Source: Zeugodacus cucurbitae
Taxonomy: Eukaryota > Arthropoda > Insecta > Diptera > Tephritidae
Reading direction: 5' to 3'
Assembly (NCBI RefSeq): GCF_028554725.1
Contig: NC_071668.1
Coordinates: 73,463,719 to 73,527,718, forward strand
DNA length: 64,000 nucleotides
Shown: in pieces, positions 34,870-47,246 of the stretch
Layout of the letters: the number at the start of each line of letters is the position of its first letter
How positions within the stretch are numbered: the first letter of the stretch is position 1
Made by a program: the position numbers and the translations under genes
The notes under the pieces: generated by a model
What the model was told of the DNA's origin: nothing
The model's input: the letters and a program-made list of their open reading frames with translations, nothing else
Database searches by the model: none

Positions 34870-35835
34870 ACTAAAAAGTGTTCCCAAGCATTTGGCAAGC
34901 TCCTTCATTGTATTGCCGCTATTACGCACGTATTTGGTGTAACAGCTGCTACGCTGTTGATTGACGTGGCAAGGCATGAGTGTTAACTTTTACCTTTGCT
35001 TTTCGTGTACTTCATGCGTGCCTTTCCTCGTCAATCAATATTCTAAAGTTTTTACTCTTCAGATTTCTTCATACGTTGCTTTTGAGTTACCTATGAGAGT
35101 TTTTTATGCTGCTAATTACTTCTTAAATCTTAAAAACACACGCGATACCTTGTAAAAATATTTAAATATTTTTCTCATAAAAAATCAATTAACAAAACTT
35201 GTAGTCGAGTAAAAAAAATGCATAAGAAAAGCGGTTTCTCCAGTCAATATATTTATTTCGGTGTTTTCACCCAATTTTTGTCTTTTATGTGAAAAATAAG
35301 TAACTCTGTGATCTCAATTGAGTCTCGGTTTTGATCTCTTTAGTCTATTACTTGACTAAGAAACAGAAACTTTGGAGCTTAAAAATAATCATGGATAAAA
35401 TAGTCTTTGAGATCAGAATATGTCAAGAGGCAAGAGTATTCATATGCGCACTTGAAAATAATAACATTACAAAATTTCCTCAAAATTATATACAAAATCC
35501 GGAAAACCAAAATTAATATGAACTTGTGGAACACAGCCGAAATATACAAGAAACATTCAGATTATAATGTCGAAAGGATTATAATTAGATTATTAATTAT
35601 TATATTTAGACCAGCACTTACAAGATCGAAAATAGATTTTAACCCACAATGAACGTAGTATTTAACAAATATGTTACACGCAACATGAGATCATGGAGCA
35701 TAAATTATATAAATACTGGCACCTTTATTATAGCATTTTCGCACACGAGCTAATTGATCAATTAACCGGCATTTTCTCGATAAAAGCGATTGATGATTCA
35801 GATTGACTTATCATACAAAATAAAAATCTCATTTT
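34870..35835. other. Intron sequence, nothing recognised
   Basis: AT-rich. Short open frames at 35331-35652 lack motifs. Confidence 0.5.
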
Positions 35836-36892
35836 TATACCCTCGCAACATGTTGCACAGAGTATTATAGTTTTGTTCACATAACGGTTGTTTGTGTCAC
35901 CAAGAAATAAAAGAGTTAGATATGGGGTTATATATATTATATATAAATGAACAGGATGACGAGTGGAGTTGAAATCCGGATGTTTGTCCGTCTGTCCGTG
36001 CAAGCTGTAAATTGACTAAAAATTAAGATATTTTGATGAAACTTGGAACACATCTTCCTTGGCACCTTGAAATGGGCAAAATCAGTCCACTGCCACGCCC
36101 ACAAAATGGCGAAAAGAGAAAACCTATACCGGTTTTTAGGCTTTGTTTTGTATATAGCTTGCAAACCAATAAAGCTATATAAACCAAACTTTATGCAGTC
36201 GTTTCTTTTAGCCGTTTCCTTATACAGTCTAAAAATGAAATCGGCCATCATTCACGCCCACCTCCCATATAAAGGTTAGGTTGAAAATGACTAAAAGTGG
36301 GTTAACTTAATAACGAGAAGCGTCAGAAATACCAAATTTTACAGAAGAAATCAGAAGGAGGCTGCACTGATATTTTTTTTTTTACAAAATGGAAAATGGG
36401 CGTAGCGTCGCCCACTTATGGGTCAAAAACCATATCTCAGGAACTACTCGACAGTTTTGGTGGAATATGGGCCCCTGATATCGAGCATGAAGAACTCAGT
36501 GCCTAAGGGTAATTTTTTACCGAAAATATGGTTAAATCTCTAAGATATTTTAATGTAATTCATTCCCTCTGAATTTTTTTCTTATAACCGTTTGTCTCTG
36601 TACCCAAAAATGCTTCAAATTTGGCAATAACTTCCCCCAGATCCCATATACCTTATTAATATAAAATTAAGTGAACGTATAGTCTTCAATTTATTATATC
36701 TTGGTGGTGAAAGCGAGTGAAATCGGTTCAGGAATTACCTCAGTCCCCATATACTATTTATGATGATTTTCGTTATTCTATTGGATTTTATGCCATTAAA
36801 TGAGTCAAATTGTGTTATCTTTATAAAATTATATTAAAACATTGCGAGAATATAAAATGTTCGGTTGCAGCGGAACTTAGCCTTTCCGTGTT
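35836..36892 (+). repeat. Interspersed repeat family A, copy 5
   Basis: Left end TATACCCTCGCAACATGTTG, then GTTTTGTTCACATAACGG, GGATGTTTGTCCGTCTGTCC and the usual body; right end ATTGCGAGAATATAAAATG, hairpin GTTCGGTTGCAGCGGAAC, TTAGCCTTTCC. About 350 bp shorter than copy 4 through internal deletions (for example around 36460). Confidence 0.88.
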
Positions 36893-39439
36893 TTACATTA
36901 CTTTTTATTCGATTAACCAAGTTGAAATTCACTACAACCCTGCAAAAAATAAGGATTTGTATTTACATATACATTCTTTGTCTGCGAGTTGTTATTCACG
37001 CTGCTCGACGGTACATGTCGCTGCTGGATATAAATAAGCCTATTACTTCTACTTAAAATGTTCCTAACTATCGTTCATGCTTTCAACAGATGTGAGTACA
37101 ACTACCAGAGCCTCGATTTGTTGCATTAATTTTCACTTATAGTAAAGTCTTTGGACGAAAAACACACCTATAGAATATATTACAAGAGCAAGATCTTAGT
37201 ATGTAGTTCTGTGTTCAGGGTACCTCTAGATACGTTCTAGATCTGCTTTACCTTTCCTAAAAATACAGTATGCGATATGATATGCATTTTGTGATCTTGA
37301 AAAGCTATTTTGATACCGCAAAATATGAGTTCTGACGACAATGGAGACTACGTAACCAAAATAGATCTAAATTTATCTCACTCTATATACATTTATCCTA
37401 GAAATATTCCTTAAAACTATTTTGGTTAATGTTTTCTGCCGCTACATCAACACAAACTACAAAAACAATCGAAAAACCAAGAGCTCCAACTTCCATAAAA
37501 CACAATATTATTTCATAAGCGCACATTCCTTCAAGTGTATGCGAACAAAAATATAAGTGTTAAAAGATTAAGTAAGAAGTGCAAAGAAGTACAACAAATG
37601 TACACAAAAGAAAAGGCAGTCGAAGAAACTAAAATATGAATGCAAACACACAGCTAGTGTTCGAGTATATAGCACAATCAGAGAAAGTAAGTGGAGTGAA
37701 TGAGTGAATAAACTTGTTGTCGAGAGTGTGGTGTGTGAGTGATGGCGCAAGGAAAACAAGTTGAAGGCTTCGTCAAGTAAGTGAATTAAAAGAAGATGAT
37801 GGGCGAGGCGAGTGCATATATGAAAACACATAAATATGAAAGTATGAGTGTATATATATGTATTTATGTTATGTATGAGTATATATATTTAAGTGAGCCA
37901 AAAAGCAGCTAAGGAAGTTTCGAGAAGAATGTAAAGAGGAAGATAGTTACTAAAGAAGTTGTTACACCGGCAACGAGTGAATGCAAGCAAACAATAGCTC
38001 AAGCACACATGTATGAATATATGAAGATACTGCTGATCTGCTTAAGCAGATTCTCTACGATATACAAAAGTATACTACAGTTATACAGAAGCTGCGCGCT
38101 GAAAGCAGTTTATGTCTGCTTGTTTGCTGCAGTGTTGATTTTTATGCAGCTCTTTTTTTCCTGTTGAGCTTTTGTTATTGTTGGCGGTATAAGTGATTGT
38201 ATTGTATTGTTATATTTGGCTGCTCTGCTGCTTTTCCCGCCGCTGCTTACATTGGAATGTGAAGTGTGAAATAAGCGGTGGGTTTGCCGCTGTTGGCTGG
38301 CGTGCCTGATGACGGCGTGTCGGTGAAAGTAAATAATAAGAATATTTACGGAAGTGAGCGGAAGTGTATAATGTACATATGTGTATACAAAAGTTACCGA
38401 ATTTGTAAGCAACAACTGCATGTCTCACCGAGGCAAGAAAACTTTATGAAGACAACATCCGTTGAAATTGTGTTTGCTTATATGCTACGCCATGTTATTG
38501 TTATTTTTATACAAAAGCAGCGAGACGACTGTGTTGCTGAAAAATGCTTTGATTTCGCTTGCCGCATGTTAAGCGTAATGACGTCGCAAATATGTCACAT
38601 GCACTCCTGTATAATACTACGACAATGACGGAGGCAACGTCTTATTCATGAATTTCCCTTTTACATGTGCGAAACAGGAGTAAGTCGTTTTTTATTGTCT
38701 GCAATCTACTTTGTTCGCTTGTTCGTTTGCTCTTTACATATTCACAGACACACATTTGTGGATGCTTCATTATTTACTTTGCTTTGCTTCCTGTATTCAT
38801 ATTAAACGATTTGCTTACCTTTCGGTTTAATTATTTGCATTTTTTCTTTCATTTTTATTACAACTTGCTAAGACAGTCATGTTTATGAACCAATAGAAGT
38901 GACAATGGTTGCTGGCGACTCCATTTAGCTTGCAACTTTCTATGAAATCTTTCATGTTTTGAATACATATGTGTATGGACTTTCGCTTGATTAATCGCAG
39001 ACATTACCCATTCTTTATAGATGAGGGGTGACTTTTTAAATTACTAACTGTTTTCATTTACTAATACCGTTACTTATACATATGTGTGGATGAATATTAA
39101 TTTTTCGCATTATTTTCCTATATAGGAGTAAATATTTTTTATTGCAAATATCTCTCATCTTTGAAACTATTGCTAATGTTTGACTAAGAGTATAACTAAA
39201 ATATGTAAAAAATAAAAATAAAACGATTGTTTTCATTCTTTTTAAATGAAATTATTTCTCTCATGTTCAAAAAGTGAAAGCATGTAATCTTAAAAGACCG
39301 TATGGAAGACAGCTCACAGTATCATATATATCTGAGAAAAGAAATTATAATAATAAAGGGTCTTAATAAGGAAGCTGTAGTTAGATTGATACTATCATGA
39401 TTATATTAGGAACTCCCCAAGAACTCGGAGAGTCATTTT
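36893..39439. other. Intron sequence, nothing recognised
   Basis: AT-rich 2.5 kb. Open frames such as the 116-codon one at 38278 have no domain, no codon bias and no splice context. Confidence 0.5.
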
Positions 39440-40185
39440 TCACAAGCAACTTTTGAGTTCAACTTTACAACACCAAGGGCGTTCGCCTTGGACAGGAACA
39501 GGTGGTAAGCACTTGGCGCTATGTTCGAGTCATATGGTGGATGCAATAAAACCTCCCATTCGAGCTACCGTAGCTTCTGACGAGTCATCAACGAAGGGTG
39601 TGGTCTGGTGTTGTCCTGGTGAAACACTACACCTTTCCTGTTGGCCAGTGCTGCTGGTCGATCACCTGCTTCAAGCGGTCCAGTTGTTCGCAGTAGATGA
39701 TAGAATTAAGCGTCTGGCCATATGGGAGCAGCTCATTGTGGATGATTCCCTTTCAATCCCAACAAACACACAGCAAAACCTTCCTGGCTGTCAATCTCGG
39801 CTTGGCCACTGTTTGAGACGATTCACTGACCTTCGATCACGACCATTTTCGCTTGATATTGCTTGATCCATTTTTAGTCGCCAATCACCATCCACTTCTA
39901 AAATGGGTCGAGTTCGTTCCGTTTCAGCAGCATATCGCAGGCGTTGATTCGGTCCAGAAGGTTTTTTTGGGTTAAATCATACCGCACACAAACATCAAAC
40001 TTTTTTGTATATCTTGCCTTCTGCAGATGGTTTAAAATGGTTTGGTGACTAACTCCCATCTCATGCCGGTCTAACTCGATGTTTTCCATGATTTGATCGG
40101 TATTCGTCGCCACAGGTCTTCCGCCAGCTGGCTTATCCATGGTGTCGTTTTCACCCGCTCTGAAGTCAAACTGAACCTTGTGCGT
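39440..40185 (-). mobile_element. Decayed irritans-type mariner, antisense
   Basis: Minus-strand reading from 40180 gives QFDFRAGENDTMDKPAGGRP, VATNTDQIMENIELDRHEMG, VSHQTILNHLQKARYTKKFD, DLTQKNLLDRINACDMLLKR, NELDPF, then in other frames WKGIIHNELLPYGQTLN, IYCEQLDRLKQ. These blocks are standard for DD34D mariners of the irritans/Hsmar1-like group. The second helix-turn-helix has lost about ten residues, and frames are broken after residue 80. No inverted ends were recognised. The 137-codon plus-strand frame at 39453 is its antisense. Confidence 0.88.
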
Positions 40186-40189
40186 TGGT

Positions 40190-40640
40190 GTTTAAGGTAC
40201 CGTTACCAATATGAAACCAAATAAATCGTTTGTGATCGGATGAACCTGGAGAGGTAAGAGTGCGAAATTAGAGGCACACCACGCATAAAGCTTTACTGAA
40301 ACTTGAAGGAGGCTCCATTATGGTGTGGGCATGCATGACGTCCAATGTTTTTGATAGGTTGGCGAGAAGTGAAGAACGCTTGAGATTATGCGCAGTCATT
40401 TGCTTGACACTTTAGGTGACTTAGCTGCAAATGGGTCAGACATCATCTTCCAGGCAACTCGCAAATGGCTCCAGATCAATAATATTAGTACGCTAGATTG
40501 GTCTCCACAATCTCTGTACCTAAACGCTATTGAGGGGTATATTAAAAAATGGGTCGCAGACGAAGTCGGTACATGGAGCGAATTATGGTCTAAGGTGCAG
40601 TTTATATTTTAGAAACATTCGCAAATTTATGTAGTAGTAT
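40190..40640 (+). mobile_element. Decayed Tc1-like transposase
   Basis: Plus-strand fragments LEAHHA, GGSIMVWACMTSN, MRSHLLDTLGDLAANGSD, IIFQATRKWLQINNIS, TLDWSPQSLYLNAIEGYIKK and ELWSKVQ correspond to the Tc1 family blocks (GGGSIMVWGC; NGSDIIFQQDN; DWPPQSPDLNPIEHLW). The second catalytic Asp (QQDN) has been lost with a short deletion and Asp of PDLN is Tyr, so it is dead. It begins where the mariner relic ends, head to head. Confidence 0.85.
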
Positions 40641-42134
40641 GGCAAGAAGAATGAAAGCCGTTATAGACTCTAAAAATGGTTATACGAAGTACCAATATTA
40701 TTTTTTATCCTTGTTTGCAATAAGTCACAAAATTGATCACACTGACATAATTTACATTTATTTTCATTATTGGTTTATTTATTGTTGTTTGAAGAAATAT
40801 TACTTATGTTTAAATCTTCGTATTAAGAGAAAAACTATTTAAAAAACATCAAAACATTTATGAGCTTTTTATCATCGATTGGGTACCTATCGATAGCGTG
40901 ATCATTTTTGAGAGACACAGTATTGAAATTTAGTTTTTGTTGTTGGGGAGATTAGGATAATTGAAGTCAACATAAAACTACATTCAAACAGAACACAAAT
41001 TAACCGCTTAAAACAATATTTTTGGGTCAATTATTTGAAAATATCGTGGGTACAACGCTGCGTATGAGTAACATTTATAACTTCATATGCAACTAAACAC
41101 ACAAATAGCTGAAAACTACGCCAAAAAATGCTATTATTCAATTAACTAATCACATTTGAATATCTTCAATCATTGAAAAGTAATTTATTTAATTAAATAA
41201 ATCAAGTTTGTGCTTTATGTTAAACTCTACGCCTTTGTTTTCGAGTGATTTCTGTAGATAATTTATTTCGAATGGGCGTAACCGCAACTGTTTGAATAAT
41301 AAAAAAATTTAATTACGAGCGAGAACTAAGGAAAAGCAACAAACAAAATATAAAAAAATAAAGAAATAAAAAAGTACAACTCAGGAAGGAAAGCTTAGTA
41401 CAAATGCAATACTGCTTAATTAAAAATAGTCAAGTGCAGGAGGGGCTGAAGCAACAAACAAAAAGCTACTATGGGATAATAAAGAAATGGAAGAAATAAA
41501 AGATGCAGCCGCTCAGCCGTACTGCCAAATGAGAGGCTAAGCAAATAAGTAAAGAGGTTAGAAAGGAAAAGTTAGTGAGCAGTGGCTTGGATGGCTACTA
41601 TTTGTTTATGACAGTCTATTTAGCTATCCTTTGTCACTTTTACTTTCAATGCGCCAGATTTGCTTCTTTTTTACTTTGTTTGCTCTTCCTTTGTTTTTTC
41701 TTTGACTTCTTTTGCATTTTGTTTTTGCCTTCACGCTTTGTGATTTACCCCTTTTTGGCGCACTTTGGAATCAGTTAACGCTCTCTGAGTAAAAGCGCTT
41801 GACATTGAAGCTGGTCAACGCTGCGGAAAGTGTTTACTGGCAATTGCTGCGCTTAGTTAATTTTCTATCTGATTTTTGTGCGTACTGCTTTTTGCTTCGC
41901 CTTTTTCTATTCCCTGAATTGTATTGTATACGCTAGCTTTGTGGTTGTTTTTCTCTTGAGAGGAAATGGTTAGACAAGTTAATGGCGGCAATGTGTTTTT
42001 TGTTTCGGCGCTTGTTTGGCTGCTTTGATATTTTTTGTGAAACTTTTTTATTCATTTGTGGTACTTCGTTCACTGAAAGTCATCCTGAGTTCTTTCAAAG
42101 ATCTTTTTTTTTTTCATTTTTTGCTGCTTCTTAC
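40641..42134. other. Intron sequence up to the Ig exon
   Basis: AT-rich. One motif copy (TGCGTATGAGTAAC, 41059-41072). The donor of the exon at 42135 ends it. Confidence 0.5.
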
Positions 42135-42240
42135 CTTACACGTGTAGATGCCCTCATCCATGCGGCTGGCTTTTGTGATGCCCAAAATGGCAGTGAATGT
42201 ATCTTTAGTTTCCGGTGGTAAAACGGTGGTCCAGATTTCT
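42135..42240 (-). CDS. Adhesion-GPCR-like receptor, exon with end of Ig domain 1
   Basis: Read on the minus strand this 106-bp exon translates to EIWTTVLPPETK, DTFTAILGITKASRMD, EGIYTCK. The ending is the typical F-strand of an immunoglobulin domain (D.G.Y.C). The acceptor is a pyrimidine-rich tract ending ATACAG before 42240 and the donor is AAG/GTAAGAAG at 42135. The exon begins with one base of a split codon (phase 1) and ends in phase 0. The next in-phase exon, 26 kb downstream at 15776, continues VTDWGIEQC, the G-strand expected right after the Cys, so the two exons complete one Ig domain. No further upstream exon was recognised between 42241 and 64000. The gene identity rests on the downstream HRM domain; taken alone this exon could belong to any Ig-superfamily protein. 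Confidence 0.82.
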
Positions 42241-44638
42241 CTGTATAAAAAAAAGAAGTGAAGTAAAAGTGAGTGTGGTTAGGGAGATTTTTTTATATAA
42301 GATTTTTTATTTAAGATATTTTTAGTATTAAAGTTGCTTTCAATCGTAAAGCAATCATAGCAAAGTGAGTCATTTAAGCATTGACATACATCGTCTTTGA
42401 CCTACAAATTAAATACATCAGTCTGCAGTAACTAGCTAAATATATATTTTTTAACTGAATACACTACACTTCTATATCTTCAGTATGACATTAATATATT
42501 TATATACACAAATAGCCATATAGCTGTGCATCTGTGACCTGTTTATAATACTGATAGTCACACACTGATTCACCCGCCTTCATTTTCTCATAATCGCAAC
42601 TACAAGCGCCATAGCATCAATTAACATTTGTGGCACAAGTTCTTTAATTTTTTTTAATTTTTTTCTCTCTTTGCGCAGGTGAAAATGATGCCAAAGTGCA
42701 CTTGAACTTCCTGCTGGAATTTCGTGTTCATATCATTTGCTTGCTAAGCAGCGAATTAACATAGATTTTGCATAGATATCACAGCACAATTTACATAAGT
42801 ATGCATGCAGCTGTGTATATATATTTCTTTCTTTACATATATATTTCACATTGTGGTATACTAGCACCAACTGGTAATAATTATGCGGTATGGCTCATGA
42901 ATGTTGAAGTGTATGTATGAAGATGTCGCGTATACTGAATACCCTGTTGGAAAAATTGATAGTATGAAAGTAAAAATTTAGAAAAAAAAAATATTTCATC
43001 CCAAGGAAATATGTTGAAAATATTCAATATACTTTCCAGATACTTCTGATATTAAATACTTCATATTCTACGGGAATTTATAATTTATATAAATACACAT
43101 ATTTCATTTTTAATGATTTTTCACTGAGATGACAAGTCTAATTCATCTCCAACTGTCATTCATTCTTATAATTTTCAGTATTTTTTAGTCAATTTCTGTA
43201 ATAAAATATAATTTTTTTATACAGAGTTTCGATTTTCCCACTGGGTATCTTTGCCACAGCTGTCACATATACTTCAATGCAAGTAAACCCCCATTTAATG
43301 CACAAGTTCATTAGTATGCACTAACATATTGCAAATTGATGTGTCAAGCGGGGGTTTCACATACTGCTGCAGATTTCTAATACAATTTTGTGGAACGCTG
43401 ATGCAGCAGCCACAGATTTATTGCAGACTTTACAAGCTTACATTGTAAAAAAAAAATCATATCATTAATAATCATATGCAAATTTGTAGTCACAATGTCA
43501 GACACACATGCTTACATACATATACATATACATACAGATACATAACTTCATATATTCAGTCAAGATTAATGCATTAATAAGCTGATGAGGAGCAATTGTT
43601 GATTATAATTATGAGACTCGAGGAAATTATTTGTCAAATGAGCTTTCATGGTTTTCCGAAATAAATAAAAGCTTTTTTGCTCTCATGTTATCAATATTAT
43701 ACCAAAAACTTCAAAGAATTTACATTTCAAGTGAAAATAATATTTATGGCAGTTTTTCATATTTTATATTTTATAATTTTATCGCATGCTATTTTAATAA
43801 TTTATCTCATGCAATTTTTTTTGAAAGCTCCAAAAGTTATGCGTAATAAATGTGATCAAAAATATGAACCCTACGAATAAATAAAAATAAAAAAAAAATA
43901 TTTTATTAATTCTATTTTTATAGTGACTCAAACGCCGTAGATTTGAACACGAAAAAAATAATATTCTTAAAATGGCATAGCATCAACAGTAGTGCTGAAG
44001 AAAATATTTATATTATATTAATTACATATGTATGCATATACCAAATCTTCTCAGCAGACTGAACAATTTATTTAATATTTTATTTTTGGTTGAAAATTTA
44101 TGTTATTTACTAAATTCTTGACTTTCAATATACAACATGATCTGACAGTGCTGTCATTTGAATGGGAATGAATTATTAAGACTGTAAACATGTCTGTCAA
44201 TGGGCATATATACATGTATAGAGTACACGCATAGAAATATTAATAGCATATAATATGTAAGTAAGTAAATATTCTTCAGCATATTTCTGTATAATAGATT
44301 TGTCAAATGCATTCACCGTATCATATATTTTTTTGCTGCTGAGCTCAGAGTTCAAGTGGCACTCAAGTTCGTTTTATTGACGAGCGTAAATATCATCATG
44401 CAAGTACTATGTATATTGCATGCTATAAAATATGCACATACATATGGATACAAGTGGATTTAAGAAAACCAAATCAGTCAGGTGAAATATTTATTTTTAA
44501 ATAGTACAAATACTCGCATGTGTCCTTACGAAAGATTGCTTTAGCGAGAGGGTTAAGTTAATGCTTGTTTATTATTATATTTGTATGAAATTAGGGTAGT
44601 TCATTTGAACGCTGAGAGAGACTTTAAAAGAATCTAAT
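42241..44638. other. Intron sequence upstream of the Ig exon
   Basis: AT-rich 2.4 kb with no exon that could supply the first half of the Ig domain. Confidence 0.5.
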
Positions 44639-44639
44639 A

Positions 44640-44870
44640 TGTTAGGTTAGGTAAAGCTGGTAGGCCAATAAACCACACATCGACCGATTTTGGTCCTTCG
44701 CGATACCAGATGGTGTTCCGTCACGTAGTCAATGTGAAATAATCAGCCTTTAAGGTGCCTGCGCTTGACGCCAATTTCAAAAGGTGATGTGGTTTCACTA
44801 ACGACATCTCTTCCAGTTTATCGTACTGTGAAGCCCCCAACAAACTAATAAATTTTACAATAAAAAATCG
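44640..44870 (-). mobile_element. 3' end of an I/R1-like LINE
   Basis: Starts GTTAGGTTAGGTAAAGCTGG in plus orientation, the short-repeat tail seen also at 55888, followed by GGTCCTTCGCGATACCAGAT, which resembles 3' untranslated regions of RNase H LINEs with GGTTAGG tails. No coding part remains. Confidence 0.6.
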
Positions 44871-45051
44871 GCATTTTCCAAGATATTATGGGCGGATCTG
44901 ATTTGAAGTAGTAACAGCTGAGATTGAGAGTTCGTCACATAAGAAATTCGGTACCACGAATAAGAAATAAAGTTCGTGTTCGTTACTTGACAAGCCTAAA
45001 GAGTTAGACCAATGGATTTTGACCTTCTTTCTATTGAATTAATAGTTTGGT
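44871..45051. other. Intron spacer
   Basis: 180 bp of unassigned sequence before the TTAA-type element. Confidence 0.5.
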
Positions 45052-45054
45052 GTT

Positions 45055-45731
45055 TTAAAGCAGTAGTCTGCTTTAGAAGCCGAGACGATAGTGTACTATA
45101 TTTAAGGCTTAAAAAGCAATATTTATTATTAAAAAATATTGAAATTTTAGCAAAGTTATAAGTATTTTTCTGGAGCGCCTTGTAAATCGGTGCCGGTGAT
45201 GGAGGTCTTGCGATGCATCTGAAACAGTCGAACCAATTTTTTTTTTTTTAATTTTTATAAGTTTCTTTTCTTTATGAACTAAAAAAATACCGAAGAAGTT
45301 ATAAAATTCCATTTTTTTGAAGTTTGAAAAAAAAAATCACTTTTTTAAGAAAAAAAATTGACTTTAAGTTGCAAAACAAGTAGTTTAAATAATACTTTTG
45401 TCCAACTTGTTTAGTTCAAATAGAAGATAATTTAATACTGAAGCTAGATCACTTTGGTTTTTTTTCGATCGGACATATATTCCTTTTGCTATCGCCGGCA
45501 CCGTTTTCTAACACTCGTGAAAATGAAAACTCGAGAAAACGCGCTTTAAAAGTCTGCCTGAGCATTCGCACCTGCTCAACGCTCGGCCACTAAAACTGCT
45601 CTAGCTTCGAAAATATGTTGAATTGGCTTCTGGAATTTTAAAGACATATTCTGGGATAGTTTTGGAAGAGATTTAAAACAGAACAAAACAAATCGATTTT
45701 TTGAAGCCTGTAAAGCAGACTACTGCCTTAA
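45055..45731. mobile_element. TTAA-flanked element with palindromic ends
   Basis: TTAA at 45055-45058 and 45728-45731. The ends are inverted copies: TAAAGCAGTAGTCTGCTTTA on the left (45056-45075) and TAAAGCAGACTACTGCCTTA on the right (45711-45730). Each end is also a palindrome by itself (TAAAGCAG...CTGCTTTA). 669 bp between the TTAA sites, noncoding, containing GCCGGCACCGTTTTCTAAC. TTAA duplication is the piggyBac signature, but the end sequence is not typical, so the superfamily is open. Confidence 0.8.
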
Positions 45732-45735
45732 AACT

Positions 45736-47194
45736 TCTGTAGAATGGAGCAGACATTTTGTACACAATTTTGTATGAAGAGAGAAATTTGATTTACATAT
45801 TTTCTGTTGTTGAAGAAATTTTCTCCTGTTTAAAGATTCTAAATCTAACCCGAATAAATAATATGATAACATATGAGAAATATCGTATTCTTAATCAGTA
45901 ATAACACTGGTATAAAAGATCATATTTTCACTATTTGGAAACTTAGTTAAAATTGCATGAGACTTAGGAGTTTTGTGCAGAAACTGCTTAAGATTATTGG
46001 GATATGAAAAAATACCCTATAAAAATGTTTTTATTAAAAACGGCTGCATACAGTATCTAGCATATGACAAGCTGTCTCTGCTGATGACTAGTAGCATTCT
46101 TAACCTTTCTATTAACCTTTTTAATAAATATATCATTCTACCAGCATTTTATATATATGTTATGCATAAATAAACACATCCATAATATTTATATACAACT
46201 AAAGTTGATTTTTATTAAGTTATTAAATACGCATAAAATACACACAAACACACTCACGCGCCCGCATTGTGTAAATAATAGAAATTTTATATGAATATTA
46301 ATATTGAGTGTGCATTAAATGTTTACGCACTCAACGGCACTGGCTTTCTTTATAAATATTTATATTGTGAAAGCAGTAGTCAACTTACAGCTGCTGCGAA
46401 TGAGATTTTTATAACAACAACCTGTATATTTGTATGTATATTATTGGAGAAATGTGTGTGTTATACTGTAGTTATGTCTAAAGAGCGAGCATATTTTAAA
46501 CGCTGAACGTGAATGTTATAATAATTTATGAATATATGACATTTATTTTATTTTGCATTCACAATCTGGCAGTGATTTTGAGTTATGAGCTCAAGTACGA
46601 GTACATACATATGTACGTATGGGTGTATATAAGAGGGTGTTTGTGCAACTGCAGCTCAAGATTTCATGCGCAGACAATTTTATAGCAATTGCTGTAGTAT
46701 TTATGTGCAGTTATTTATATATTTTTCTTAGTGCGCACTAACACTGATGCACCTGTATATGCATGCGTGTGTGTGGGTGTGTGCAAAGCAATCAGGGTCA
46801 TGTTCTTATGATTTATGACAGGTAATTTGTATGCAGCTTTAACATGTGACTAAATAAATGTTTTTCTATTTATTAAAGCTGCTCATATGCACAATAAAGC
46901 GCTTAGCTGCTTGAGCTGACTTGAACTTATGCTTTGCTTGATACGGTTGCTGGAGTTTGGCGCTTGCTGTGACTTTGACTTAAGTATTTGCAGGTGAAGT
47001 TTAATATTTGCAGATACTTAATAATAATAATATTTTATGCAGCTTTATTGCTGTTGTGTGCATCTCTTTGTGGACATATTTCTTAAAAAAATATAGAAAA
47101 AATTTTGAATAAAAAAACAAAAAACAAAAAAAAAAAAATAAAATTTAATTTTTTTAAATTATTTTTTTTTCTAATAAAAAAAATAGTGTATTTT
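45736..47194. other. Intron sequence, nothing recognised
   Basis: AT-rich. No gene or repeat identified. Confidence 0.5.
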
Positions 47195-47246
47195 TATACT
47201 CTTGCCGCAAAGTTGCTAGCAACAAAGTTGCTAAGCGAGTATTATA

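Noticed and set aside
38278..38628. 116-codon plus-strand frame as a gene
   Set aside because: No domain or codon bias; one of many frames of this size expected by chance in 64 kb.
39453..39866. 137-codon plus-strand frame
   Set aside because: Antisense to a decayed mariner transposase that is recognisable on the minus strand.
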